A DNA stretch of 64,000 nt, from assembly GCF_900102795.1 (NCBI RefSeq), contig NZ_FMWG01000002.1, forward strand, positions 248,001 through 312,000. The letters are read 5' to 3'. Numbering within the stretch: position 1 is the first letter of the stretch; every line of letters starts with the position of its first letter. The notes beneath the pieces are model-generated. The model saw nothing but the letters and a program-made list of their open reading frames with translations. It was not told the origin of the DNA and did not search any database. Source of the stretch: Epibacterium ulvae. GTDB taxonomy: Bacteria; Pseudomonadota; Alphaproteobacteria; Rhodobacterales; Rhodobacteraceae. Position numbers and translations under genes: made by a program. Positions 8,803 to 18,147 of the stretch are shown piece after piece.

Positions 8803-10458
8803 ATGAACGCAGAATATGTGATCGTCGGCGCAGGTTCAGCTGGCTGCGCTTTGGCTTATCGTTTGTCCGAAGCAGGCAAGCGCGTATTGGTGATTGAACA
8901 TGGCGGCACGGATGCCGGCCCTTTTATTCAGATGCCGGGTGCTTTGTCTTATCCAATGAATATGTCGCGCTATGACTGGGGCTATCAGACGCAGCCTGAA
9001 CCACACCTGGGCGGACGTCGTCTTGTTACCCCGCGAGGGAAGGTCGTAGGCGGTTCGTCCTCGATCAATGGGATGGTCTATGTGCGTGGCCATGCAGGCG
9101 ATTACAATCACTGGGCTGAACAGGGCGCACATGGGTGGTCTTATGCAGACGTCTTGCCCTACTTTAAGCGCATGGAGAATTGGCATGATTGTGGCCACGG
9201 GGGGGATCCAGAGTGGCGTGGCAGCGATGGCCCGCTTCATGTCACCCGTGGTCCACGGGATAATCCGCTTCATACGGCCTTTGTTGAGGCGGGGCGCCAA
9301 GCAGGATATCCTGTCACAGATGATTACAATGGCGCACAGCAAGAGGGCTTTGGCCCGATGGAGCAGACCGTCTGGAAAGGCCAGCGCTGGTCGGCTGCCA
9401 ATGCTTATTTAAAGCCTGCCTTGAAACGTGAAAATTGCGATCTGATCCGGGCCTTTGTACGCAAGGTGGTCATCAAAGACGGGCGCGCTGTTGGGGTCGA
9501 GATTGAGCGCGGCGGCAAAATCGATGTGATCCATGCCAGCGCAGAAGTGATCCTGTCAGCCTCCTCTTTGAATTCCCCCAAGCTGTTGATGCTGTCCGGG
9601 GTTGGACCGGCGGCGCATCTTGCAGAGCATGGGATTGAGGTGATTGCAGATCGCCCCGGGGTGGGGCAGAACCTGCAAGACCATCTGGAACTCTATCTGC
9701 AGATGGCCTGCTCACAGCCCATCACGCTATATAAATATTGGAATCTCTTTGGCAAAGCTTGGGTTGGCGCGCAGTGGTTGTTTGCGCGCAAAGGGCTTGG
9801 TGCTTCAAATCAATTTGAAAGCGCGGCCTTTATTCGCTCTGATAAAGGCGTGGATTACCCGGATATTCAGTATCATTTTCTCCCCATTGCAGTGCGCTAT
9901 GATGGGCAGGCTGCGGCTGAAGGGCATGGGTTTCAGGCACATGTTGGCCCGATGCGATCGGAATCGCGTGGGGCTGTGACATTGGCGAGCAGTGATCCAA
10001 ACGCTGCGCCAAATATCCTGTTCAATTACATGTCGACGGAAAGCGATTGGTCTGATTTTCGCAAATGTATCCGTCTGACGCGGGAAATTTTTGCCCAAGA
10101 CGCGTTTAAACCCTATGTGAAACACGAAATCCAACCGGGTGATGCTTTGCAATCTAATGATGAACTGAACGGGTTTATCAAAGAACATGCCGAAAGCGCG
10201 TATCACCCCTGCGGAACCTGCCGGATGGGGGATGCCAACGATCCAACTGCGGTGGTGGATCCCGATTGTCGTGTGATTGGGATTGAGGGCCTGCGGGTGG
10301 TGGACAGTTCAGTCTTCCCCCGTGTGACCAATGGCAATCTGAATGGCCCTTCGATCATGACCGGAGAGAAGGCAGCAGACCACATTCTGGGACGCCGCCT
10401 GCCTGCGTCAAATGCGCAGCCTTGGATCAATCCAAACTGGCGTGATGCACAGCGCTGA
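8803..10458 (+). CDS. betA: Choline dehydrogenase (GMC oxidoreductase)
   Basis: A 551-residue flavoprotein of the GMC family. The FAD loop [11 protein letters not shown] is near residue 8, the GMC signature ([19 protein letters not shown]) near 80, and the C-terminal active-site histidine ([10 protein letters not shown]) and NGPSIM motifs are present. It oxidises choline to betaine aldehyde, feeding BetB, probably at the inner membrane. The start at 8803 has a GGAG ribosome site and gives the usual N-terminus; the upstream open frame runs through the intergenic hairpin. A terminator-like hairpin follows. Confidence 0.94.
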   Translation: MNAEYVIVGAGSAGCALAYRLSEAGKRVLVIEHGGTDAGPFIQMPGALSYPMNMSRYDWGYQTQPEPHLGGRRLVTPRGKVVGGSSSINGMVYVRGHAGDYNHWAEQGAHGWSYADVLPYFKRMENWHDCGHGGDPEWRGSDGPLHVTRGPRDNPLHTAFVEAGRQAGYPVTDDYNGAQQEGFGPMEQTVWKGQRWSAANAYLKPALKRENCDLIRAFVRKVVIKDGRAVGVEIERGGKIDVIHASAEVILSASSLNSPKLLMLSGVGPAAHLAEHGIEVIADRPGVGQNLQDHLELYLQMACSQPITLYKYWNLFGKAWVGAQWLFARKGLGASNQFESAAFIRSDKGVDYPDIQYHFLPIAVRYDGQAAAEGHGFQAHVGPMRSESRGAVTLASSDPNAAPNILFNYMSTESDWSDFRKCIRLTREIFAQDAFKPYVKHEIQPGDALQSNDELNGFIKEHAESAYHPCGTCRMGDANDPTAVVDPDCRVIGIEGLRVVDSSVFPRVTNGNLNGPSIMTGEKAADHILGRRLPASNAQPWINPNWRDAQR

Positions 10459-10480
10459 AAAACATTAGACCGCGCTCAGC

Positions 10481-10512
10481 GACCGCCTGCCATGTGCCGC
10501 AGGCGGTCTTTG
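10481..10512 (+). terminator. Probable terminator after betA
   Basis: A perfect 10-bp stem GACCGCCTGC / GCAGGCGGTC with an 8-nt loop, followed by only a short T-run (TTTG). It lies 22 bp after the betA stop. Confidence 0.6.
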
Positions 10513-10642
10513 CGCTAACACCGGAGCATACCCTTTTATTCGTTCACAGATGTTGAAGGATTGCTCAACCAAGTTTAAGTGACGCAGCCCCTTTTCAGTG
10601 CCATTTCCCCGTTAGAAACTGGAAACACGAGGGGAACTCGAA

Positions 10643-11311
10643 ATGTCTTTGAAAGTCCTTTTAGCGGGTGCAGCGATTGTAATGGCAGCACCTGTGGCAG
10701 CGCAGGAATACTATGGTCAGGTCTTTGGCGGCTTTAGCAATCTGACAGACAGTAATTTTTCCGGCACAATTGGTGGCTCTACCCAAAACGTCGATACTGA
10801 TTTTGATGATGGCTTTAACTTCGGGTTTGCCATCGGGCGCACATTTGAGGCCTGGTCCGGCAATGGATATGGCCTGCGTGGTGAAATTGAACTGTCTTAT
10901 AGCGACAATGATGTGGATGGCGTGGATTTCTCGGGCAACGGTGCGGGCGCAGAGGCCAATCCTGGCGGCGATGTGACTTCCACCCGCCTGTTTGCAAACC
11001 TCATCGCAGACTTTAACACCGGATCGCGGTTTTCGCCCTATATCGGTGCAGGTCTTGGCATCGACTTCGTTGATCATGATATTGTTTATGGCAACAATGT
11101 TACCATCACCGGCTCAGACGAGGCCTTGGCAGCGCAGCTGATCCTTGGCGCGTCATATCAGTTGAATGACCGCACCGCTCTGTTCACGGACGCGCGCTAT
11201 GTGCGCAGTTTTGATGTGGACAGCACCCGCACATCCCCTGCGGGGACTGCCTCTGTCAGTGATGATCTCAGCCGGGTGAATGTAAACTTTGGTGTCCGGT
11301 TCCAATTCTAA
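10643..11311 (+). CDS. Outer-membrane beta-barrel protein
   Basis: A 222-residue secreted protein: a signal peptide of about 20 residues (LLAGAAIVMAAPVAAQ) is followed by alternating polar/hydrophobic strands and a terminal aromatic-ending strand (VNFGVRFQF), as in small OmpA/OmpW/opacity-type eight-stranded barrels. Aspartate-rich loops such as DTDFDDGFNFGFAIG are present. It should sit in the outer membrane; any pore or adhesive role is not visible. A GAGGGGA ribosome site precedes the ATG. It converges on pccR across a shared hairpin. Confidence 0.8.
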   Translation: MSLKVLLAGAAIVMAAPVAAQEYYGQVFGGFSNLTDSNFSGTIGGSTQNVDTDFDDGFNFGFAIGRTFEAWSGNGYGLRGEIELSYSDNDVDGVDFSGNGAGAEANPGGDVTSTRLFANLIADFNTGSRFSPYIGAGLGIDFVDHDIVYGNNVTITGSDEALAAQLILGASYQLNDRTALFTDARYVRSFDVDSTRTSPAGTASVSDDLSRVNVNFGVRFQF

Positions 11312-11328
11312 GACCGGATCGAGCAGGG

Positions 11329-11380
11329 CCTGCGCAGTCGAACCCTTTACGTTATTTCATAAGGGAGGGTGCTGCGCAGG
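11329..11380. terminator. Bidirectional structured end between OMP gene and pccR
   Basis: Arms CCTGCGCAG (11329-11337) and CTGCGCAGG (11372-11380) pair perfectly, and CCCTT / AAGGG pairs inside the loop. The right arm lies in the last codons of pccR, so this probably stops transcription from both sides. Confidence 0.5.
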
Positions 11381-12735
11381 TCAGAATTGACGCGCAAACG
11401 ACGTTCAAGCGGTGGAACAGAGCGCTGATGGCAATTGGCGCGATCACAGATGCGGCAGGATATGCCGATCGGCTCATAGGCCTGTGCATTGTCCAGATCC
11501 AAACCATCGGCATAGATCACAAGCGGGGCATGCTGCACCTCACAGCCCAGGGCGATGGCAAACCGCCGTGTCGGGGCCCCAAAAGCTCCACCGGGTTTGG
11601 AGACATCTCGTGCCAACGACAGGTAGCGCACACCGTCGGGGGTCTCTGCAAGCTGTCGTAAGAACCGTCCGGGTGTTTCAAAGGCCTGATGCACATTCCA
11701 AAGCGGGCAGGCTCCGCCAAAGCGTGCAAACTGCAAACGGGTTGCAGAATGGCGTTTGGTGATGGTGCCCGCCTGATCAACCCGAACAAAAAAGAACGGC
11801 ACACCGTTTGCACGCGGGCGCTGCAGGGTCGACAGCCGGTGCGCGATTTGTTCAATGGAGGCGTTAAACCGATTGGCCAAACGCTCCAGATCGTGTCGCT
11901 CTTCATGGGCCGCGTTCAGGAACGCCTCATAGGGCATTTGCGCGGCACCTGCGAAATAATTCGCAAGTCCGATTTTGGCGATTGCACGGGCGGCTTCACT
12001 TTGAAATTTTGCAAAATCAAGGGTGGCCTCTAGCAGATCATCATATTGCAAGAGGGCCAATTGCAAAAGCAGTTGAAACAACTGGCTTTCAGGGGCTGCA
12101 CGCCGCGATAAGCGTAAAACGCGGGTTTCCGGGGTGTAGCGGCGCAGTGTCTCATCATCGGAAAACTGAACCGTTATGCCTGCAGCCTCCAATCGGGAAA
12201 GGGCTGTTGCACGTATATCCCCCCCGCGTGCAAACTGTTCTGCCGCGCGATCGACCGCATCGATATAGTTGTCGCAGTAATGAAAAAAGTCGCGCACCTC
12301 TTCCCAGGGACTGGCTTGCAGGCGGGCATCCTCGCGCCCCAACGCTTCATCTAATGAAGCCAGCCGTTCATGCGTTTCGCGATAGGCGCGGTGCAGTGAC
12401 AAAAACGCACGGGCTAGGGCAGGTGCATTGGATGCAGCAAGGCGCAGATCATTCAGCGGCGGAATGTCCTTTTCAAACAACGGGTCAGCAAGGGCTTCAC
12501 GCAGATCACTGGTGAGCCGCTCGCTGTCGCTTGTACTCAGCTCGGTAACATCGACCCCAAACTGCTGCGCAAGCGCCAGAACAACCGTGGTGGAAACGGG
12601 GCGATTGTTGTTCTCCATCTGGTTCAGATAGGGCAGGGAGATCCCCAGCTTTGCCGCAAAGGCTTTTTGCGTCAGATTCAGACGTCCGCGAATTTCACGA
12701 AGCTTGGCTCCGACGTATAGCTTTTGAACGGCCAT
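11347..12735 (-). CDS. pccR: Short-chain fatty acyl-CoA regulator PccR (ScfR family)
   Basis: A 462-residue regulator: an XRE HTH at about residues 8-65 (LTQKAFAAKLGISLPYLNQ), an IrrE-like middle region, and a C-terminal DUF2083-type domain with a cysteine cluster (CRICDRANCHQR). This is the ScfR architecture; Rhodobacter sphaeroides PccR activates pccB during growth on propionate or acetate, through TTTGCAAA motifs. Two such motifs lie just upstream of this gene. The ATG at 12735 is chosen for its AGAGAG site and family-like MAVQKLYVGAKLREIR start. pccB lies 1.5 kb away, beyond an MFS gene. The regulatory link is inferred from family and motif. Confidence 0.88.
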   Translation of the reverse strand: MAVQKLYVGAKLREIRGRLNLTQKAFAAKLGISLPYLNQMENNNRPVSTTVVLALAQQFGVDVTELSTSDSERLTSDLREALADPLFEKDIPPLNDLRLAASNAPALARAFLSLHRAYRETHERLASLDEALGREDARLQASPWEEVRDFFHYCDNYIDAVDRAAEQFARGGDIRATALSRLEAAGITVQFSDDETLRRYTPETRVLRLSRRAAPESQLFQLLLQLALLQYDDLLEATLDFAKFQSEAARAIAKIGLANYFAGAAQMPYEAFLNAAHEERHDLERLANRFNASIEQIAHRLSTLQRPRANGVPFFFVRVDQAGTITKRHSATRLQFARFGGACPLWNVHQAFETPGRFLRQLAETPDGVRYLSLARDVSKPGGAFGAPTRRFAIALGCEVQHAPLVIYADGLDLDNAQAYEPIGISCRICDRANCHQRSVPPLERRLRVNSDLRSTLPYEIT

Positions 12736-12743
12736 GGGCTCTC

Positions 12744-12781
12744 TTTGCAAATTTGGCGTTCAAAAACTGTATATTTGCAAA
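12744..12781. promoter_or_regulatory. Two TTTGCAAA boxes upstream of pccR
   Basis: Perfect TTTGCAAA palindromes at 12744-12751 and 12774-12781, 30 bp centre to centre, in the 63-bp gap between the MFS gene and pccR. The motif is the reported PccR half-site, although the published pair has a 4-bp spacer. Autoregulation of pccR is inferred. Confidence 0.6.
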
Positions 12782-12798
12782 CTTACCTGAGCAAGCCT

Positions 12799-14010
12799 TT
12801 ACAGGCCCATCTGTCGTTCACGCCGCAAAACCAGCATTATGGTGATCAATGCCGCAAGGCCAGACGCTCCCATCAAGATCAACAAAGGCAGCGCACCCCG
12901 CTCTGCGTTCAACATCGTGCCTGCAATTGCGCTTAGCGCGGCGCCACCTCCTAGCATGATTGCGCCACTCAGGCCGGATGCGGTGCCCGCCAAATGTGGC
13001 CGTACAGACAGGGCTCCGGCCGTTGCGTTGGGGATCGAAAGCCCATTGCCGATGCCAATAAAGATCATAAGCCCAAAAAAGCTTGTGGCGGTGTCCAGAT
13101 CCAAAAGCGTGATCACGATAGACAATGTGACGCCAATGCCGTTTGTCAGGCAGCCCCATAGGGTCATCCGGTTGATGCCAAACTTGGTTGAATACCGACC
13201 AGACGCAAAGTTCCCTGCGAAATAGCCGATTGCAGGCGCTGACATGAAAAAGCCAAGCTCTGTGGTCGACAACCCGTAAACCGCTTGCCCGACAAAAGGC
13301 GCTCCGCCGAGATAGGCAAAAAACGTTCCCGAAGTCAAAGCAGAGGCAAGTGAGTAGCCCCAAAATCGCGGCGAGGTGAACAGCAACGGATATTCGCGAA
13401 ACTGTGCGACGATAGATTTCCCGCTTTTGTAGGCGGTCTCACCAAAATCAAAGTAGACAAGGACAAAGGCCACCGCCCCTGCAAGAAACAGCAGCCAGAA
13501 ATTGGCCTGCCAGCCAAGTGTTTCATCCAGCACGCCGCCAATCGCAGGGGCGACCATTGGTACGACGGCCATACCCATGGTGACGTACCCGATCATGCTG
13601 GCGGCGCTATCCTGATCATATAGATCACGCACAGAAGCCCGGCTGATCACCATCGCCACCACAACAGAGGCTTGCGCCATGCGAAATCCAAGAAACACCT
13701 CAGCGCTGGGGGCATAGATACAGCCCAGCGTTGCCAAGAGGAACACACCGATGCCGGCCAATAAGACAGGTCGACGTCCCCATTTGTCTGATAAGGGGCC
13801 TACGAGGATCTGTATGACGGCATTGGTGGCAAGATAAAGCGAAATGGCGAGCTGAAGGGTCGCATATTCCGAATTAAAATACGTGGCCATGCCGGGCAGG
13901 GAGGGAACAAATACATTAATCCCAAGTGCCGATATGCCCGACAATATAATCAACGTCGAAATATGAGGCGGGGCGTGGCGGCGTAAAAACCGCTGTTGGG
14001 TCAGTTGCAT
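12799..14010 (-). CDS. Bcr/CflA-type MFS multidrug exporter
   Basis: A 403-residue inner-membrane transporter with about 12 hydrophobic helices. The MFS motif GPLSDKWGRRPVLLAG follows helix 2, and the first helix (ALGINVFVPSLPGM) resembles the Bcr/CflA drug:proton antiporter group. It lies between pccR (same strand, 63 bp downstream) and pccB (divergent), and its upstream region is shared with the pccB promoter. The substrate is unknown; a role in exporting a propionate-related metabolite is possible by position only. Confidence 0.85.
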   Translation of the reverse strand: MQLTQQRFLRRHAPPHISTLIILSGISALGINVFVPSLPGMATYFNSEYATLQLAISLYLATNAVIQILVGPLSDKWGRRPVLLAGIGVFLLATLGCIYAPSAEVFLGFRMAQASVVVAMVISRASVRDLYDQDSAASMIGYVTMGMAVVPMVAPAIGGVLDETLGWQANFWLLFLAGAVAFVLVYFDFGETAYKSGKSIVAQFREYPLLFTSPRFWGYSLASALTSGTFFAYLGGAPFVGQAVYGLSTTELGFFMSAPAIGYFAGNFASGRYSTKFGINRMTLWGCLTNGIGVTLSIVITLLDLDTATSFFGLMIFIGIGNGLSIPNATAGALSVRPHLAGTASGLSGAIMLGGGAALSAIAGTMLNAERGALPLLILMGASGLAALITIMLVLRRERQMGL

Positions 14011-14104
14011 GCATATGCCTTGGGTTGCTTTAATTTATTTGTCTATCGTATGCATTGAGCAGCGGTCTGTGATCTGGCCCACAGGAGAGGGGCTTTTGGT
14101 GTGA

Positions 14105-14160
14105 TTTGCAATTATTCAATATTCAGGTATTATATTTTACAAAATTTGCAAATTTACAAA
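14105..14160. promoter_or_regulatory. PccR-like boxes upstream of pccB
   Basis: The AT-rich 214-bp gap between the MFS gene and pccB contains TTTGCAAT (14105-14112), TTTGCAAA (14145-14152) and flanking TTTACAAA copies at 14136-14143 and 14153-14160. A cluster of near-identical palindromes next to the expected target of PccR supports an operator. The spacing differs from the published TTTGCAAA-N4-TTTGCAAA arrangement. Confidence 0.6.
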
Positions 14161-14224
14161 AATTACCATTTACTTTGTGATTGTGAAATATATTGTCGCG
14201 ATGAAAGTTCAAAGGGGAGCCGCC

Positions 14225-15757
14225 ATGAAGGATATTCTGTCCGAGTTGGAAGAACGCAGAAACGCAGCGCGTCTGGGGGGCGGTCAGCGTCGTATTGATG
14301 CACAGCACGCGCGCGGCAAACTTACAGCGCGTGAACGCATCGAATTGCTGTTGGATGAAGACAGCTTTGAAGAATTCGATATGTTTGTGGCACACCGCTG
14401 TACCGACTTTGGTATGGAACAGCAGCGCCCCGCTGGCGACGGTGTCGTGACAGGCTGGGGCACAATCAATGGCCGTATGGTCTATGTCTTCAGTCAGGAC
14501 TTTACGGTCTTTGGTGGCTCTCTGTCAGAAACCCATGCCCAAAAGATCTGTAAAATCATGGATATGGCCGTGCAAAATGGCGCGCCTGTCATTGGTATCA
14601 ACGACTCTGGTGGCGCACGTATTCAGGAAGGGGTTGCCTCGCTTGCGGGTTACGCCGAAGTCTTCCAGCGCAACATCATGGCTTCTGGGGTGGTGCCGCA
14701 GATCTCAGTTATCATGGGGCCTTGTGCCGGGGGGGCGGTTTATTCGCCTGCCATGACTGACTTTATCTTCATGGTCAAAGACACCTCTTATATGTTTGTG
14801 ACTGGCCCTGATGTGGTGAAGACAGTGACCAATGAAGTTGTCAGCGCAGAAGAGCTGGGGGGCGCATCAACCCATACAAAGAAATCGAGCGTTGCAGACG
14901 GTGCCTTTGAAAACGACGTCGAAGCACTGGCCGAAGTGCGCCGTTTGGTGGATTTCCTACCGCTGAACAATCGTGAAAAGCCACCTGTTCGCCCCTTCTT
15001 TGATGACCCTGCACGCATTGATGCAAGCCTTGATACTTTGGTTCCCGACAATGCGAACACGCCGTATGATATGAAAGAGCTGATCCTGAAGCTTTCAGAC
15101 GAAGGCGACTTTTTCGAAATTCAGGAAGACTTTGCGGCCAATATCATCACGGGTTTCATTCGTCTGGAAGGGCAGACCGTTGGTGTGGTGGCGAACCAGC
15201 CGACGGTGCTGGCGGGATGTCTTGATATTGATTCCTCACGCAAAGCCGCACGTTTTGTCCGCTTTTGCGATTGTTTTGAAATTCCGATCCTCACCCTTGT
15301 TGACGTGCCCGGCTTCCTGCCTGGCACCAGCCAGGAATATGGTGGTGTGATCAAACACGGCGCAAAGCTCTTGTTTGCTTACGGCGAAGCCACCGTGCCC
15401 AAGGTGACTGTGATCACCCGCAAGGCCTATGGGGGTGCGTATGATGTGATGGCGTCCAAGCACCTGCGGGGGGATTTCAACTATGCTTGGCCAACAGCTG
15501 AAATTGCTGTGATGGGGGCAAAAGGCGCGACTGAAATCATTCATCGCGCAGATCTAGGAGATCCTGAAAAGATCGCGGCCCATACGCAAGACTATGAAGA
15601 TCGGTTTGCCAACCCGTTTGTGGCCGCTGAAAAAGGCTTTATCGATGAGGTGATCCAACCCAAATCGACGCGCCGCCGCGTGGCCCGTGCCTTTGCGTCT
15701 CTGCGCAATAAGTCGCTGCAGAACCCGTGGAAAAAGCACGATAATATTCCACTTTGA
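14225..15757 (+). CDS. pccB: Propionyl-CoA carboxylase beta subunit
   Basis: A 510-residue carboxyltransferase subunit. It has the two crotonase-like halves (about 25-260 and 290-500) with oxyanion-forming glycine pairs in GGARIQEGV and [11 protein letters not shown]. It transfers CO2 from biotin to propionyl-CoA, giving (S)-methylmalonyl-CoA, with PccA as partner. The start at 14225 follows a GGGGAG ribosome site; longer in-frame starts run into the AT-rich promoter. PccR-type boxes lie upstream. The partner gene is 2.4 kb downstream beyond four or five small genes. Confidence 0.95.
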   Translation: MKDILSELEERRNAARLGGGQRRIDAQHARGKLTARERIELLLDEDSFEEFDMFVAHRCTDFGMEQQRPAGDGVVTGWGTINGRMVYVFSQDFTVFGGSLSETHAQKICKIMDMAVQNGAPVIGINDSGGARIQEGVASLAGYAEVFQRNIMASGVVPQISVIMGPCAGGAVYSPAMTDFIFMVKDTSYMFVTGPDVVKTVTNEVVSAEELGGASTHTKKSSVADGAFENDVEALAEVRRLVDFLPLNNREKPPVRPFFDDPARIDASLDTLVPDNANTPYDMKELILKLSDEGDFFEIQEDFAANIITGFIRLEGQTVGVVANQPTVLAGCLDIDSSRKAARFVRFCDCFEIPILTLVDVPGFLPGTSQEYGGVIKHGAKLLFAYGEATVPKVTVITRKAYGGAYDVMASKHLRGDFNYAWPTAEIAVMGAKGATEIIHRADLGDPEKIAAHTQDYEDRFANPFVAAEKGFIDEVIQPKSTRRRVARAFASLRNKSLQNPWKKHDNIPL

Positions 15758-15801
15758 TGTGAAGAAAGAACAGATCAAAACGTTTAGGTGAGGCTCAGGA
15801 A

Positions 15802-16158
15802 ATGGCTCGATCACATTGGCATGTTCTGCGTGACGAACAGGGGTTAACGCTGTGCCGTGAAAAGCCTGCGCGTTTTGACGTTTCTGTGCAGACGGTGCTG
15901 CCAGATGGCAACCCGCTCAGGTATGCGCATCAAATCCGGCAGGACCTCTGGCGCAAGCTGCAGCGGGTGCGTGGTTTTTCTCCTGTTGTGCAACTGACGC
16001 GCGGTGCAGATGGCAGCTGGCAGGCCCGTGTTGGAGGGCGCGCCTCAGGGCCCGTTCCTGCTTCGATCGTGGACAGTATCGAGGATCTCTTGTCAGATCA
16101 AACGCGGCGTGCGCGCTGGGCCCGCCATGCGGCGACCGCGACGACCCGCCAGATGTGA
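15802..16158 (+). CDS. Conserved hypothetical protein between pccB and pccA
   Basis: A 118-residue, basic, soluble protein starting MARSHWHVLRDEQGL. No signal peptide or membrane helix is seen; the second half is arginine- and alanine-rich (DQTRRARWARHAATATTRQM). It starts 44 bp after pccB on the same strand, so co-transcription is likely. I do not recognise a family. Its position in the propionyl-CoA cluster is the only hint of a role. Confidence 0.6.
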   Translation: MARSHWHVLRDEQGLTLCREKPARFDVSVQTVLPDGNPLRYAHQIRQDLWRKLQRVRGFSPVVQLTRGADGSWQARVGGRASGPVPASIVDSIEDLLSDQTRRARWARHAATATTRQM

Positions 16159-16328
16159 GTGCGCCATATGTCTGTTGTTGCTCTGCAAAATAAGCTTGGT
16201 TTCTGCAAAGGTGAGATCGCTCTCAACTTATGGGGGAATTTACCGCCGCGGGAAAATAATTTCCCTCCAAATGCTTTACTGCGACATTTTGACAGGAACG
16301 CGTTTGACAAATCAGGCGAATCAAAGCC

Positions 16329-16835
16329 ATGATCCCTTCACCGCTTATAAAGTTAGCGCGCACCGCAGGTGCAGCGCCTGCGGCCCCGGCAGGAGGAGGC
16401 CCTTTTTTAGGGTGTCGGGGCTGCGGAATTCTTTTTGTAGCGACATTTTGCATTGCACTTTTGGGTTGTGTGCTGAATGTTTCAGCAGATGAACTGCAGC
16501 CCGCCAAAACGCTGAAAGTCCCGTCTCGTCAACCAGTTACACTGATGGATGCGTTCGTGGATGATGCGCCCGGCGCACCTTGGCTCCGTCTTCGCTTTGT
16601 TGCGCCCAAGATTGCTGATCCATCATTGCCTCATGCTGAGGTGGCAGGTGACATGGATCATTTGTGCAACCATGTCGCCCTGCCGTACATGGACGAAAAC
16701 AACCTCACCCCTGAGCGTATCGTTATCTCATTGTCTGATCGCGAACTGGCCTTTGGCGCGCGGGATGTGACAGCTGTTCAATATTTTGAAGTCTATCGTC
16801 CCGAAGCGGGCGCCTGTATCTGGGAGGGCTTGTGA
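16329..16835 (+). CDS. DUF6497-like exported protein
   Basis: A frame of 168 residues. After a hydrophobic stretch (GILFVATFCIALLG) the mature part reads LKVPSRQPVTLMDAFVDDAPG ... DHLCNHVALPYM ... EVYRPEAGACIWEGL, with two conserved-looking cysteines. It resembles the DUF6497 proteins found in Roseobacter genomes, sometimes labelled as acetolactate synthase without basis. The N-terminal ~25 residues are unusual: they are read from a GC-rich hairpin-forming stretch (16368-16432), so the true start may be a later GTG or TTG. Likely a periplasmic protein of unknown function. Confidence 0.6.
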   Translation: MIPSPLIKLARTAGAAPAAPAGGGPFLGCRGCGILFVATFCIALLGCVLNVSADELQPAKTLKVPSRQPVTLMDAFVDDAPGAPWLRLRFVAPKIADPSLPHAEVAGDMDHLCNHVALPYMDENNLTPERIVISLSDRELAFGARDVTAVQYFEVYRPEAGACIWEGL

Positions 16836-17040
16836 TGCGGTGCGCATTCTGGGCCAAGAACAGGCAATACTTTGCGACTTTGCCGCCACAAATGTCCAAT
16901 GTGGACAAAGCCCTATGTTCTTCACAGTTCTGCTGCGATAGAATTGCCGCGGGCAGGCGGTTGTCTGGCCATGATTTGACACTGGACCCAGCGAAACCCG
17001 CATGTTTTTCTGGGATCATATATCTAACCAGGAGACTGAA

Positions 17041-17184
17041 ATGTCCAAAAGCATTAAGCTGTTTGCAGTTGTTGGCCTTATGGCTGCAGTTGCGGCCTGC
17101 GCTGGCAGCCGTGAAGAAGAATTTGTTGTGGTTGAGCCCGAGCCCATCTCGGTTGAACCAACCTACACCGGCAAGTTCAAGTAA
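17041..17184 (+). CDS. 47-residue lipoprotein
   Basis: A very small protein with a lipoprotein signal peptide (LFAVVGLMAAVAAC, lipobox cysteine at residue 20) and a short acidic tail ending YTGKFK. The ATG has an AGGAGA ribosome site. A hairpin follows the stop. Similar tiny lipoproteins occur in this locus in related bacteria, as far as I recall. It would sit on the inner or outer membrane; no function is known. Confidence 0.75.
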   Translation: MSKSIKLFAVVGLMAAVAACAGSREEEFVVVEPEPISVEPTYTGKFK

Positions 17185-17253
17185 TTCTAACAGGGGTCCG
17201 GCTCTGTGGCCGGGCCCTTGTACCGCGCGCGGTGCCGGACCAGAGGCACTCAC

Positions 17254-17613
17254 ATGTTGAAACATCGCGGATTCCCCGGACGACTGCCGGGCACAGATTT
17301 CCAATTCACAATTCGCCGTCCAAACCCAAAAGGGGTCACGCCAATCGTTGCGCGTGAACGCTTTCGCGACCGCAAACCAGCGGATCGTCGCGCGGATGCA
17401 GGCTTTATGAAAGCTCTTTGGCTGCAATTCGGCAATGATACCTTTGAACGCGGCAATCTGGATGCAGGCCGTCTCAGCTGGCTGTTTGGTCGTGAGGTCA
17501 TTGCCGCCGAAGACCCCTTTGATCCAGAAAGCTATGATGCGCTTTTGAAAATTGATGTGGATGTGGCGATTGCATCCTTTCCTGACGCCTTTGATGGAAG
17601 CACTTGGGAATGA
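17254..17613 (+). CDS. Conserved hypothetical protein
   Basis: A 119-residue soluble protein starting MLKHRGFPGRLPGTDF. The ATG at 17254 is chosen for its AGAGG ribosome site. No signal peptide or membrane helix is visible; the C-terminal half is acidic (LLKIDVDVAIASFPDAFDG). I do not recognise a family. It lies between two small lipoprotein genes in the pccB-pccA interval. Confidence 0.6.
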   Translation: MLKHRGFPGRLPGTDFQFTIRRPNPKGVTPIVARERFRDRKPADRRADAGFMKALWLQFGNDTFERGNLDAGRLSWLFGREVIAAEDPFDPESYDALLKIDVDVAIASFPDAFDGSTWE

Positions 17614-17836
17614 GACCTGGGCAACCATATGGTTTGCCCCAAGTGTTTCGCACAGGCGGGGAGGCAAGGGACGGGCAGGCCAAAGCGGCCTGTTCGGCAA
17701 AAGCTTGCCCGCCTCTCTTCATAAATGCGCATCTTTTTGCGATTGCTGTCCGTGATCACACCGCCCTCTTGCTGGCGGGATGTGGCACGCTATCCCGGTC
17801 CGACAGAAAACCACTGTCAGTGAAAGGACCGTTTTC

Positions 17837-18040
17837 ATGCAACGCTCTTCCCTTTTTGCCCTCTGCGCGCTGTGTGCCGGGCTGGCTGCCTGCGGGGATA
17901 CCACCGCAGAACAAGCCGCCATTGGCGCAGCTGCAGGGACTGTCGGCTCAGCACTTATTGATGGCAATCTTGTCACCGGTGCTGCTGTCGGCGTCGCGGC
18001 CAATGTTATCTTTTGCAAGGAAAACCCGCACCGCTGCTAA
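17837..18040 (+). CDS. 67-residue glycine-zipper-like lipoprotein
   Basis: A small lipoprotein: signal peptide ending LCAGLAAC (lipobox), then alanine/glycine-rich helices (AAIGAAAGTVGSALIDG, GAAVGVAANVIF) and a terminal CKENPHRC with two cysteines. This looks like a short glycine-zipper protein that inserts in or associates with membranes. The ribosome site GAAAGGA precedes the ATG at 17837. A hairpin carrying a TTTGCAAA box separates it from pccA. Confidence 0.72.
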   Translation: MQRSSLFALCALCAGLAACGDTTAEQAAIGAAAGTVGSALIDGNLVTGAAVGVAANVIFCKENPHRC

Positions 18041-18072
18041 CGCGGCACGCGCCCTGCATTTGTTGAAATCTC

Positions 18073-18119
18073 TTTGCAAACCGCTGCATCCAACAGGCTT
18101 GGGCGCAGCGGTTTTGCAT
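18073..18119. promoter_or_regulatory. Hairpin with TTTGCAAA box upstream of pccA
   Basis: TTTGCAAA lies at 18073-18080, and AAACCGCTGC (18078-18087) pairs perfectly with GCAGCGGTTT (18105-18114), followed by a T-rich stretch. It may be the terminator of the upstream lipoprotein gene, a PccR-type site for pccA, or both. Confidence 0.5.
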
Positions 18120-18147
18120 TTCCAGTTAAGACCCCGAGGGAGAGCCG

